64,000 nucleotides of DNA. Origin: RGIG3528 sp045629005 (GTDB taxonomy: Bacteria; Bacillota; Clostridia; Lachnospirales; Lachnospiraceae). Below the pieces are notes generated by a model. It worked only from the letters and a program-made list of their open reading frames with translations. It was not told the DNA's origin and made no database searches. Location of the stretch: the NCBI GenBank assembly GCA_045629005.1, contig JAZQQJ010000050.1, positions 62,001 through 126,000 on the forward strand. The letters run 5' to 3'. The position numbers and the translations under genes were made by a program. Position 1 is the stretch's first letter. Each line of letters opens with the position of its first letter. Below, piece by piece: positions 25,272 to 33,507 of the stretch.

Positions 25272-26792
25272 TTACTTCTCTTCTTTTGTAAACTTAACCG
25301 ATTCATCGAAAAGTTCTTCAACTTCCTTTGAAGGAGCAGGGGTAAGAAGTGTTACACCAACACTTATAATAAAGCTTGCAATGAAGCCGGGGAAAAGCTC
25401 ATAGAGTGCACCCCATCCGCCAAAAGCTTCTGCGGGAACCGCATAGAGCCAAAAAGCGTCAACAATGAAGCCAGTTGCTATGCCTGCGATAGCACCTGCG
25501 TAATTAAAGCGCTTCCAATAGAGAGCAAGAATGATAACCGGTCCGAAGGCTGCTCCGAAGAAGCCCCACGCATTTGAAACAAGGTCCATGATGCCACCGC
25601 AGTTAGGATTGATTGCAATGATAAGAGCTGCAACAGCAATGATAATAACGATTATTCTGCCTGCCCAGAGCATTTCCTTGTCTGATGCATTCTTTCTGAA
25701 TACAGGCTTGTAAACATCACTTGCGAATGCAGAGGATGATGCAAGAAGCTGTGAATCAGCTGTACTCATTGATGCGGAAAGAATTGCTGAAAGAAGAATA
25801 CCTGAAAGGAACGCAGGGAAAATCTTTCTTACCATCTGAATGAAGATGATGGACTGTGTTCCGTTATCTGCAAGAGCAGAACCGAGATACTGTCTTCCGA
25901 CAAGTGCAACAGCTGTTGCCGCAAGGATAATGAAGAATGTCCAAAGAGAACCGATAACACGTGAACGGTTCATCTCCTTCTTTGACTTGATGGACATGTA
26001 TCTGATAAGGATATGAGGCATTCCGAAATAACCGAAGCCCCAGCTGAGTCCGGAAATGATATCTACCGCACTCTGCTGATCAAACTTTCCGCTTGAAAGG
26101 AAATTGTAGAAGTTTTCCGGAAGTGCAACCGCACTTTCAGGTGCAAAATTGTCTGCGGAAATGATAAAGCATGTAACAATGGGCACAAACATAAGTGCGG
26201 CAAGCATAAGCAATCCCTGGAAGAAGTCTGTCCAGCATACTGCATTAAAGCCACCGAGGAATGTGTAAATAACGATAATAAGTGTTGCAACAAGCATAGG
26301 AACAAACTTTGAGTCGAGGTTAAATACCGTTACAAAGAGGTCACCGCATGCGGAAACGCTTGATGCCGAATAAACCGTGTAAGCAACAATGAATACGATT
26401 GCACATACAATCTGAAGTGCTTTGCTCTTACTTAAAAATCTGTTTGTAAGGAACTGAGGAATTGTTATGGAATCGTTTGCTTTAATTGAAAACGTACGAA
26501 GACGCGGAGCTACAAAAATCCATGCAAGAATGGTTCCGATGATAAGTCCTACACTAATCCAAACCTGTCCGAGACCGGCAACATAGATTGCTCCGGGAAG
26601 TCCCATAAGAACCCATGCGCTCATGTCCGATGCGCCGGCCGAAAGAGCCGCAACCGCACCGCTCATCTGACGTCCGCCAAGGAAATATTCCTTTTCATTT
26701 CCGGACTTTCTCGACTTCATGAAGAAGTAGATTCCGATGTAAATAACAATTAAGAAATACAGAACGAATGCAAGTAATTCCCAAATTTGCAT
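25272..26792 (-). CDS. putP: Sodium/proline symporter
   Basis: 506 aa, the usual PutP length, with about thirteen membrane helices of the sodium:solute symporter family. Typical sequences include ALSAGASDMSAWVLMGLPGA near the start, FLGGFNAVCWTDFFQG and ILSASMSTADSQLLASSSA, which carry sodium- and substrate-contact residues in PutP. It imports proline with Na+. GGAGG lies before the ATG and a good promoter is upstream. It is monocistronic. Confidence 0.93.
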   Translation of the reverse strand: MQIWELLAFVLYFLIVIYIGIYFFMKSRKSGNEKEYFLGGRQMSGAVAALSAGASDMSAWVLMGLPGAIYVAGLGQVWISVGLIIGTILAWIFVAPRLRTFSIKANDSITIPQFLTNRFLSKSKALQIVCAIVFIVAYTVYSASSVSACGDLFVTVFNLDSKFVPMLVATLIIVIYTFLGGFNAVCWTDFFQGLLMLAALMFVPIVTCFIISADNFAPESAVALPENFYNFLSSGKFDQQSAVDIISGLSWGFGYFGMPHILIRYMSIKSKKEMNRSRVIGSLWTFFIILAATAVALVGRQYLGSALADNGTQSIIFIQMVRKIFPAFLSGILLSAILSASMSTADSQLLASSSAFASDVYKPVFRKNASDKEMLWAGRIIVIIIAVAALIIAINPNCGGIMDLVSNAWGFFGAAFGPVIILALYWKRFNYAGAIAGIATGFIVDAFWLYAVPAEAFGGWGALYELFPGFIASFIISVGVTLLTPAPSKEVEELFDESVKFTKEEK

Positions 26793-26917
26793 AAATAACC
26801 TCCGAGTTGTGCTATTTGTCCAATTGCTTTTTGATAAATTATGCGCAATAAACGTATATTAATCATTTTGCCTTTCTTACTTTAGCACTTTTAAACTTTA
26901 ATCCAATAAACTATCAC

Positions 26918-26946
26918 AGTATAGCACCCTTCAAAATAATAAGCAA
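26918..26946 (-). promoter_or_regulatory. Promoter of putP
   Basis: TTGCTT (26946-26941) and TATACT (26923-26918), spacer 17 bp, about 125 bp before the ATG. The leader between them is AT-rich, with no riboswitch that I can recognise. Confidence 0.6.
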
Positions 26947-26970
26947 CACTTTTCTCGTTAAATCCTTGTA

Positions 26971-27744
26971 TTACAACACTTTTGAAAGGAATTCCTTAGT
27001 TCTCTCATTCTTTGGATTTGCAAAGAATTCTTTAGGCTCGCCTTCTTCAAGAATACGGCCTTCGTCCATGAACACCACATTTGTTGCAACCTCACGTGCA
27101 AAACCCATTTCATGGGTAACAATTACCATTGTCATGCCCTCGTCCGCAAGGCTCTTCATAAGGTCAAGAACTTCTCCGACCATTTCAGGGTCAAGTGCAG
27201 AAGTAGGCTCATCAAAGAGAATAACATCGGGGTTCATTGCAAGAGAACGCACAATCGCCACTCTCTGTTTCTGACCGCCTGAAAGCGTGGAAGGATATAC
27301 ATCAGCCTTATCTTCAAGGCCAATTCTCTTAAGAAGGCGCATTGCATTGTCATAAGCTTCAACCTTAAGTTCTTTCGCTGTCTTTGTCGTTGTGCCTGCT
27401 CTTCTTGCCTTTTTCAATTCCTTTAATCCGATATGGACGGGGGCAAGCATAATGTTTTGGATAACTGTCTTATTGTTAAAGAGATTGAAATGCTGGAAAA
27501 CCATTCCCATTTTGCGGCGGTGAAGATTAATATCAACGGACATGTCAGCAATGTCTACTCCGTTAAAGATAATCTGACCGCCCGTAGGGTCTTCCATACA
27601 ATTAAGGCACCTTAAGAAGGTACTTTTTCCGGAGCCGGAAGGACCTATAACTACAATCCGGTCGCCCTTGTTTATTTTCATGTTAATGCCTTTAAGGACC
27701 TGAACATCCCCGAAGGACTTTTCAAGATTAATGACGTCTATCAC
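26971..27744 (-). CDS. Polar amino-acid ABC transporter, ATP-binding protein
   Basis: 257 aa from a GTG start at 27744 that overlaps the permease end by 17 bp. Walker A is GPSGSGKST, the Q-loop lies in MVFQHFNLF, the signature is LSGGQKQR, Walker B is VILFDEPTSALD, and the switch His is in IVTHEMGFAR. It is the GlnQ/HisP type. About 15 extra charged residues (KARRAGTTTKTAKELK) interrupt the helical domain before the signature. It powers uptake by the permease and the lipoprotein encoded upstream. Confidence 0.95.
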   Translation of the reverse strand: MIDVINLEKSFGDVQVLKGINMKINKGDRIVVIGPSGSGKSTFLRCLNCMEDPTGGQIIFNGVDIADMSVDINLHRRKMGMVFQHFNLFNNKTVIQNIMLAPVHIGLKELKKARRAGTTTKTAKELKVEAYDNAMRLLKRIGLEDKADVYPSTLSGGQKQRVAIVRSLAMNPDVILFDEPTSALDPEMVGEVLDLMKSLADEGMTMVIVTHEMGFAREVATNVVFMDEGRILEEGEPKEFFANPKNERTKEFLSKVL

Positions 27745-28438
27745 TCTTTTTCAGGCTCCTTTCCATAATCTTTATTCCAAGGCTTATAAGAAGCACAAGG
27801 ATGATGTAGATGATGGCCATAACAAGATACGGCACCATGAATTCGTAGCTGTTTGAACCTATGTAATTGAAAGCGACATAAAGGTCTGCCGCGCCAACAA
27901 AGCTCACAACGGAGGTTTCCTTGATGAGCGCAATAAACTCATTTCCAAGCGTAGGAAGAATGTTCTTTACTGCCTGAGGAATTACGATTTTAAGCATCGT
28001 TGTGCCAAAGGAAAGGCCAACGGACCGCCCGCCCTCCATCTGTCCGGGATCGACGGACTGTATTCCGCCTCGCATAATCTCGGAAACGTAAGCACCGGAG
28101 TTAAGTCCGAAAATAAGTATTGATACCTGGACGCCTGTCATATGCCCGCCTATAAGCGGAAGAAGGACATAATAGAAAACAAGCAGCTGAACAACTATGG
28201 GAGTTCCTCTGAAAAGCCCGACATAGAACGAACAGAAGCCGTTCAGCACGCGAGGCAGAACTTTGTACTTCGGAATAACTCTCACCGTCGCTATAAGTGT
28301 ACCGATAACAATACCGATTGCAAGGCCGAGTACAGCGATAATTACTGTGTTCTTGAGGCCCTCAAGCACCTTCACATAACCGTTTTGGTTAAGGAAGATG
28401 TCTATAAACCTATTTACTTTGTTTGCAAACAGAATCAT
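27728..28438 (-). CDS. Polar amino-acid ABC transporter, permease
   Basis: 236 aa from the ATG at 28438 (MILFANKVNRF), chosen because GGAG lies eight bases upstream; longer readings lack a site. Five or so membrane helices, the HisM/GlnP family loop with GTPIVVQLL, and the EAA-like sequence GQMEGGRSVGLSFGTTMLKI that contacts the ATPase. It probably forms a homodimer, because only one permease gene is present. Confidence 0.92.
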   Translation of the reverse strand: MILFANKVNRFIDIFLNQNGYVKVLEGLKNTVIIAVLGLAIGIVIGTLIATVRVIPKYKVLPRVLNGFCSFYVGLFRGTPIVVQLLVFYYVLLPLIGGHMTGVQVSILIFGLNSGAYVSEIMRGGIQSVDPGQMEGGRSVGLSFGTTMLKIVIPQAVKNILPTLGNEFIALIKETSVVSFVGAADLYVAFNYIGSNSYEFMVPYLVMAIIYIILVLLISLGIKIMERSLKKSDRRH

Positions 28439-28457
28439 ACATTTTCTCCAATTATAA

Positions 28458-28493
28458 AACATATCCGCATAAGAATACTTACGCGGATATGTT
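28458..28493 (-). terminator. Intercistronic hairpin between binding protein and permease
   Basis: An 11-base perfect stem (AACATATCCGC with GCGGATATGTT) and a 14-base loop lie between the two genes, followed on the minus strand by TTTATAAT. Such hairpins usually hold binding-protein mRNA at a higher level than the permease mRNA, by partial termination or 3'-end protection. Confidence 0.55.
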
Positions 28494-28548
28494 AGCAAAA
28501 CCAAACATTTTTAACAAGAGTAATTAGGAAATTTCCTCGTAAATGCGC

Positions 28549-29391
28549 TTACTGAAGTGCATTGATTGCTTTTGTGATTGCATCTGCAGGTGCAGAGTCA
28601 ATAATAACGAAATCTATGTTGCCATTGATAAGGTCCTGAACAGCGAGTGAACCGTTCTTATAGCCTACCGTTGTAAATGCATAACCATCAAATCCCCAGT
28701 CAGCATCGCCTTCACAGTAGAACTGGCCTGTTGTTCCGTTCTGGCATCCAACCTTTGTCTTTGAATCAAAGGACTTAAGAACAGCCTCAACAGAAGCAGC
28801 ATCTGTGCAATTAGCGAACAATGTGTCATCAGCCTTTACAATGATACGCTGGGCAGCGTTGTAATATGAATTTGTGAAATTAACGTACTCTTTTCTGTCT
28901 TCCTTAACGGTAAGCCCTGCCATAGCGATATCGCACTTATGCTGACCTACAGAAAGGCAAACAGCATCGAAATCCATGTTACTGATAACGAGCTCAACCC
29001 CAAGGTACTCGGCAAGCTTTGCGGCGATTTCCATATCGATGCCGTAGTAGTTCTCGCCGTTCATATACTCAAAAGGCTCGAAAGCAGCATTTGTGGCAAC
29101 TACAAGCTGGTCCTTTGAATTGTCAAGAGCTGCGGATTTAACAGCCACCGGAGTCCCGTCACCGAAATAGTTGTCGCAGATGGCATCGAATGTACCGTCG
29201 CTCATAATCTTTGCAATAAATTCATTTGCCTTTGTAAGAAGTTCGGGCTGATTCTTATCAATGCCGAAAGCATACTCTTCCTGAGTAAGGTCGATGGCAT
29301 AAACCTTAACGCCCTTTGATGCTTTACCGCAGCCTGCAAAACAAGTAATAAGCATTAACCCTGCAAGAACTAAACATAAAAACTTTTTCAT
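28549..29391 (-). CDS. Amino-acid-binding lipoprotein, circularly permuted
   Basis: 280 aa. The lipoprotein signal ends in LITCFAGC (Cys about 21). The SBP_bac_3 fold is present but its parts are in an unusual order. Mature residues 25-72 (LTQEEYAFGIDKNQPELL to DGTFDAICDNYFGDG) match what is normally the end of such proteins. The usual beginning (QLVVATNAAFEPFEYMNG, DMEIAAKLAEYLGVEL, CDIAMAGLTVKEDRKEYV) follows from about 85. The chain then stops at DSAPADAITKAINALQ, exactly where the moved segment would normally begin. The protein should capture a polar amino acid for the downstream permease and ATPase. Confidence 0.92.
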   Translation of the reverse strand: MKKFLCLVLAGLMLITCFAGCGKASKGVKVYAIDLTQEEYAFGIDKNQPELLTKANEFIAKIMSDGTFDAICDNYFGDGTPVAVKSAALDNSKDQLVVATNAAFEPFEYMNGENYYGIDMEIAAKLAEYLGVELVISNMDFDAVCLSVGQHKCDIAMAGLTVKEDRKEYVNFTNSYYNAAQRIIVKADDTLFANCTDAASVEAVLKSFDSKTKVGCQNGTTGQFYCEGDADWGFDGYAFTTVGYKNGSLAVQDLINGNIDFVIIDSAPADAITKAINALQ

Positions 29392-29436
29392 GATAAATAT
29401 CCCCTTTCAAATTAAATAAAGCTCAACTTTTGCATA

Positions 29437-29464
29437 ATTATACACGCATTCTGCATAAAGTCAA
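29437..29464 (-). promoter_or_regulatory. Promoter of the amino-acid ABC operon
   Basis: TTGACT (29464-29459) and TATAAT (29442-29437) with a 16-bp spacer, about 45 bp before the binding-protein ATG. Confidence 0.75.
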
Positions 29465-29477
29465 GCTTTTATTCATT

Positions 29478-31169
29478 TTATTTTTTAAAACTGTCTTTAA
29501 GCGCTACAGAACGGTTAAATACAAGCTTTCCGTCCTTTGAATCCTTATAGTCGAGAGCAAAATAGCCAAGACGAAGGAACTGGAAGGAAGGCTCTGTTTC
29601 ACCTGATTTTGAAGGCTTAACATCCGCAAGGCTCTTTTCACCCTTACAGCCTGTAAGTATTTCAAGTGAAGCAGGATTCAGACAGGTTGTATAATCCTCG
29701 GCTGCATCCGGCTCTGGGTCTGCAAAAAGATTGTCATAGAGACGTGCTTCGAAATCAACGGCGTCACCTGCATTTACCCAATGGAGAGTAGCACCTTTAA
29801 CCTTACGTCCGTCAGCAGGATCTCCACCACGGCTTTCGGGATCGTATGTTGCATAAATTTCCACAACATTGCCGTTTTCATCCTTCTTGCAACCTGTACA
29901 TGTGATAAGATATGCACCCTTTAAACGGCACTCCGGACCATCCGGGAACAGTCTCTTATACTTCGGGATAGGCTCCTCCATGAAGTCATCTGCTTCAACA
30001 TAAAGCTCACGTGAGAATGTAATCTTTCTTGTACCTGCATTCTCATCGTTAGGATTGTTTTCAACTTCAAGTTCCTCTGTCTGTCCTTCGGGATAGTTTG
30101 TAAGAATAAGCTTAACAGGGCGGATGACAGCCATCTTACGAGGCGCATTTTCGTTAAGGTCGTCACGGAGACAGCTCTCAAGGAAAGCGTACTCAACGGT
30201 GCTGGAAACCTTTGCGACACCAATCTTCTCGCAGAAATCGCGAATGGACTTGGATGTGTAGCCACGACGACGAAGTCCGCAAAGGGTTGGCATACGAGGA
30301 TCGTCCCAACCTGAAACATACTTCTCCTCAACAAGGCGGCGAAGCTTTCTCTTGGACATAACGGTATAATTAATACCAAGTCTTGCAAACTCTATCTGAC
30401 GAGGCTTTGAAGGCACTGAAACATTATTCACAACCCAGTCGTAAAGCGGTCTGTGGTCCTCATACTCAAGTGAGCAGAGTGAATGTGTGATGCCTTCAAG
30501 AGCATCCTGGATGGGATGTGCAAAGTCGTACATCGGGAAGATGCACCACTTCTTGCCCTGTCTGTGATGCTCAATGTAGCTGATACGGTAAATAACCGGG
30601 TCACGCATATTAAAGTTGCCTGATGCAAGATCGATTTTGGCACGAAGTGTATACTTGCCCTCTTCGAACTCACCATTTCTCATTCTCTCAAAGAGGTCGA
30701 GATTCTCTTCGATAGGACGGTCTCTGTAAGGGCTCTTCGCAGGTGTCTGTGTATCGCCTCTGTACTTGGAGAACTCTTCGGGAGTAAGCTCGCAAACGTA
30801 TGCAAGGCCCTTCTTAATAAGCTCTACTGCATATTCATAGTCCTTTTCAAAGTAATCGGAACCATAGAAGAAACGATCACCCCAGTCAAAGCCGAGCCAG
30901 TGAATATCTTCCTGGATGGCCTCAACAAATTCAGTGTCCTCCTTCGCAGGGTTCGTATCGTCCATACGAAGATTTGTGATACCGCCAAACTTTTCGGCTG
31001 TACCGAAATCTATGCAGAGAGCTTTACAATGTCCGATATGAAGATATCCGTTGGGCTCCGGAGGAAAACGTGTGTGAACGCGCTGTCCGGCAAACCTTCC
31101 GTTGTCGGCAATATCTTCTTCGACAAACTGCTCAATAAAATTTTTGCTTACTACTTCTTCATTAGCCAT
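29478..31169 (-). CDS. glnS: Glutaminyl-tRNA synthetase
   Basis: 563 aa, typical length. HIGH appears in FPPEPNGYLHIGHCKAL, the AMP-contacting region in NLRMDDTNPAKEDTEFVE, and the KMSKS equivalent in YTVMSKRKLRRLVEE. The anticodon-binding beta-barrels fill the C-terminal third. WDDPRMPTLCGLRRRGYT is specific to GlnRS over GltX. Direct charging of tRNA-Gln is implied, at least in part replacing the GatCAB route. AAGGAAG precedes the ATG. No T-box motif is visible upstream. Confidence 0.97.
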   Translation of the reverse strand: MANEEVVSKNFIEQFVEEDIADNGRFAGQRVHTRFPPEPNGYLHIGHCKALCIDFGTAEKFGGITNLRMDDTNPAKEDTEFVEAIQEDIHWLGFDWGDRFFYGSDYFEKDYEYAVELIKKGLAYVCELTPEEFSKYRGDTQTPAKSPYRDRPIEENLDLFERMRNGEFEEGKYTLRAKIDLASGNFNMRDPVIYRISYIEHHRQGKKWCIFPMYDFAHPIQDALEGITHSLCSLEYEDHRPLYDWVVNNVSVPSKPRQIEFARLGINYTVMSKRKLRRLVEEKYVSGWDDPRMPTLCGLRRRGYTSKSIRDFCEKIGVAKVSSTVEYAFLESCLRDDLNENAPRKMAVIRPVKLILTNYPEGQTEELEVENNPNDENAGTRKITFSRELYVEADDFMEEPIPKYKRLFPDGPECRLKGAYLITCTGCKKDENGNVVEIYATYDPESRGGDPADGRKVKGATLHWVNAGDAVDFEARLYDNLFADPEPDAAEDYTTCLNPASLEILTGCKGEKSLADVKPSKSGETEPSFQFLRLGYFALDYKDSKDGKLVFNRSVALKDSFKK

Positions 31170-31397
31170 AAAAATACTTCCTTTGCTAAATTTCTATAAC
31201 CGCGCGAAAAAGCACCCGTAAGAGGGCTTTGTTATTCACAGCAGGCAACAGGTTTCAAAAGATTTTAACACAACAAACAAGAAAAATCCACATAAAAAAT
31301 GCTTGTACATATTATATTTTCCTTTTCTGAGAAGTATTCAAGACTCGCTCAATCCCCCACTTATAGAAGTGGGGGTCTTCTCTCACTGAGATAAAAC
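31170..31397. other. Intergenic region between divergent glnS and MoxR operon
   Basis: It holds a perfect nine-base hairpin at 31354-31375 (CCCCCACTT, loop ATAG, AAGTGGGGG), with partial outer pairing of AAGAC and GTCTT. The form resembles the end hairpins of IS200/IS605 elements, but no transposase or TnpB gene is near. On the minus strand TTGAAT and TATAAT occur 19 bp apart and could drive glnS. No gene is seen. Confidence 0.5.
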
Positions 31398-31426
31398 TTG
31401 AACATTTTCACCCTTCATTGTAAAAT
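31398..31426 (+). promoter_or_regulatory. Promoter of the MoxR operon
   Basis: TTGAAC (31398-31403) and TAAAAT (31421-31426) with a 17-bp spacer, about 42 bp before the MoxR ATG. Confidence 0.65.
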
Positions 31427-31467
31427 AGAAAGCATAAAAGCAATAATGAAACGGGGTAAGGCTAACC

Positions 31468-32418
31468 ATGAATATTTCAGCATTTACAGACTTTAAAGAA
31501 AAAATAGTTTCCAACTGCTCAAAGGTTATTCTCGGAAAAGAAAACGTAACCGAGAAAATAGCCATCAGCTTTCTTTGCGGTGGTCACGTTCTTCTCGAGG
31601 ACGTTCCCGGCACAGGAAAAACCGTTCTTCTTCGTGCTTTCGCCAAGAGCATCGGCGGTGATTTCAAAAGAATACAGTTCACGCCCGATGTTATGCCCTC
31701 GGACGTAACAGGTATCAATTTTTATAACCGTAAAACCAATGATTTCGAGCTTCGTAAAGGTCCTGTTTTCTCAGACATAGTCCTTGCAGATGAAATCAAC
31801 CGTGCAACCCCCAGAACGCAGTCCAGCCTTCTTGAAGCCATGGCTGAAGGACAGGTTTCCCTTGACGGAGAAACCTACATGCTTCCGGAAAACTTTATGG
31901 TTGCCGCAACCCAGAACCCTCTCGAATCATATGGTACATTCCCTCTTCCCGAAGCTCAGCTCGACCGTTTCTTCATGCGCCTTTCTCTCGGATACATGGA
32001 CAGAAAAGACGAAATAAATGTTATGCAAAGAGAAAGCAGCAACGAAATATTAAAAACTCTTCTCCCTGTAGTTTCTGCGGAAGAAATCGCTTCTCTTAAG
32101 CGCGAATACCGTCAGGTAAAGGTTAACGCCGCAGTTTCCGACTACATTATGGACATCATTGAAGCCACAAGAAACAACGGAAACATTAGCATCGGTGCCT
32201 CAACAAGAGGTGCCATCGCACTCTGCGAAGCCTCAAAGGTTTACGCTGCTTTCCGGGGCAGAGATTATGTCATCCCCGAGGATGTTAAGGCGCTTGCACC
32301 TTCTGTATTAAGACACAGGCTTACATACAGAGGTCTCATTAAACAGAACGAAAGTGCTAATGTATTCGATGAACTGATTTCAATGGTAAAAGTGCCTACA
32401 GAGGAAATGGATTCTTAA
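31468..32418 (+). CDS. MoxR family AAA+ ATPase
   Basis: 316 aa. Walker A is EDVPGTGKTVLL, Walker B with the MoxR-specific continuation is VLADEINRATPRTQSSLLEAM, sensor 1 lies in MVAATQNPLESYGTFPLPEAQ, and the lid domain follows. MoxR ATPases act as chaperones for DUF58/VWA proteins, which follow here. The ATG is preceded by AAGG. First gene of a three-gene plus-strand operon. Confidence 0.95.
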   Translation: MNISAFTDFKEKIVSNCSKVILGKENVTEKIAISFLCGGHVLLEDVPGTGKTVLLRAFAKSIGGDFKRIQFTPDVMPSDVTGINFYNRKTNDFELRKGPVFSDIVLADEINRATPRTQSSLLEAMAEGQVSLDGETYMLPENFMVAATQNPLESYGTFPLPEAQLDRFFMRLSLGYMDRKDEINVMQRESSNEILKTLLPVVSAEEIASLKREYRQVKVNAAVSDYIMDIIEATRNNGNISIGASTRGAIALCEASKVYAAFRGRDYVIPEDVKALAPSVLRHRLTYRGLIKQNESANVFDELISMVKVPTEEMDS

Positions 32419-32421
32419 AAT

Positions 32422-33507
32422 ATGCTAATACTATTTTGCGTCATAATAGTGGTCGCGTATTTACTCGAGCGTTCATCTCTTAATCTTCCTTCATCGCTTG
32501 TTAAATACAGTTGCACTGCTTCCAAGCGTGCCGTCGACCCCGGCGAGACCTTTGAATTAACCACTATAATTGAAAATAACACAAATAAAAGCATCCGCTA
32601 TCTTCAGCTTGAGGAATATATTCCGAATGCAGTAACACTTATCGGGTTGGAGGATCACATTGTCAAGATACCCGGAAGCCTTCCCAAATACGTCAGCCAT
32701 ATTTATTTAAAAAAGAAAAAGCGTTTATATATATCAAAACAGGCTTTCATCAATAAGAGGGGCGTTTTCTCTTTTCGTGATACAAAGATGATTTTCGGAG
32801 ATTTTTTAGGGATGAAGGACAAGTACCGTAATGCTCTTCAAAATCAGAAAATCATTGTCTTCCCTAAACGTCTGAAGGATGAAAGAATCGATCGTGTATT
32901 AAGCGACGTTAACGGTGATATTATTGTCAGAAGCTTTATCAATCCGGACCCTATGCTTATCAGAGGGTATCGTGACTATACCGGAAGTGAGCCGATGAAA
33001 TCCATTAGTTTTTCCCAGAGTGCACGATACGATGAGCTTATGGTTAAGGAATATGACCACACCAACAAAGAAGTCGTCAATATTATTCTTGATACTTCAT
33101 ATGTCGGACAGATTGATGACTATTTTCTTGACAGAGAGGCTACCTTCAGCCTTGCAAGAACTCTTTGTGAGGGCTTTGAAGAAAGGCAGATTTCATACCG
33201 CCTTATTATGAACTGTTACTTTGAAAATGCAGAAAGTCATGGTGTTAATGTAATGGAAAGTTCCGGCAATGGTGCTTCTCTTTTAGGCATTCTTGAAGCG
33301 TTAGGTGCTGCTTCAGGCATAATGTGCTCTACAGAAGACCTTGTCAGAGAAAGTTTTTCACGTTACCATGTCGATAAGGATTTCATATTTGTTTCTCTTA
33401 GTGAAAACGAAAGCATTAGCGGATTATTGCAGGAGCTTCAGGGTGAATACGCTACAACGCTTCATATCCTTTACGGGTCGGATTTTAAGGAGGAAAAGGC
33501 ATGTTAA
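32422..33507 (+). CDS. DUF58 domain protein
   Basis: 361 aa, starting 3 bp after the MoxR stop. An N-terminal hydrophobic segment (about 1-15) is followed by a beta-rich portion (about 30-130) and a DUF58 domain. The family core motif is visible in the segment from RGYRDYTGSEPMKSISFSQS to DELMVKEYD (about 178-215), followed by a VWA-like half (VVNIILDTSYVG). DUF58 proteins are typical MoxR partners, possibly acting in envelope complex assembly. Ends by overlapping the next gene. Confidence 0.88.
   Translation: MLILFCVIIVVAYLLERSSLNLPSSLVKYSCTASKRAVDPGETFELTTIIENNTNKSIRYLQLEEYIPNAVTLIGLEDHIVKIPGSLPKYVSHIYLKKKKRLYISKQAFINKRGVFSFRDTKMIFGDFLGMKDKYRNALQNQKIIVFPKRLKDERIDRVLSDVNGDIIVRSFINPDPMLIRGYRDYTGSEPMKSISFSQSARYDELMVKEYDHTNKEVVNIILDTSYVGQIDDYFLDREATFSLARTLCEGFEERQISYRLIMNCYFENAESHGVNVMESSGNGASLLGILEALGAASGIMCSTEDLVRESFSRYHVDKDFIFVSLSENESISGLLQELQGEYATTLHILYGSDFKEEKAC

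Noticed and set aside
31170..31260. T-box leader of glnS
   Set aside because: GGGTG and CGCG occur on the minus strand but not as the GGGTGGNACCGCG box, and no specifier stem is visible.
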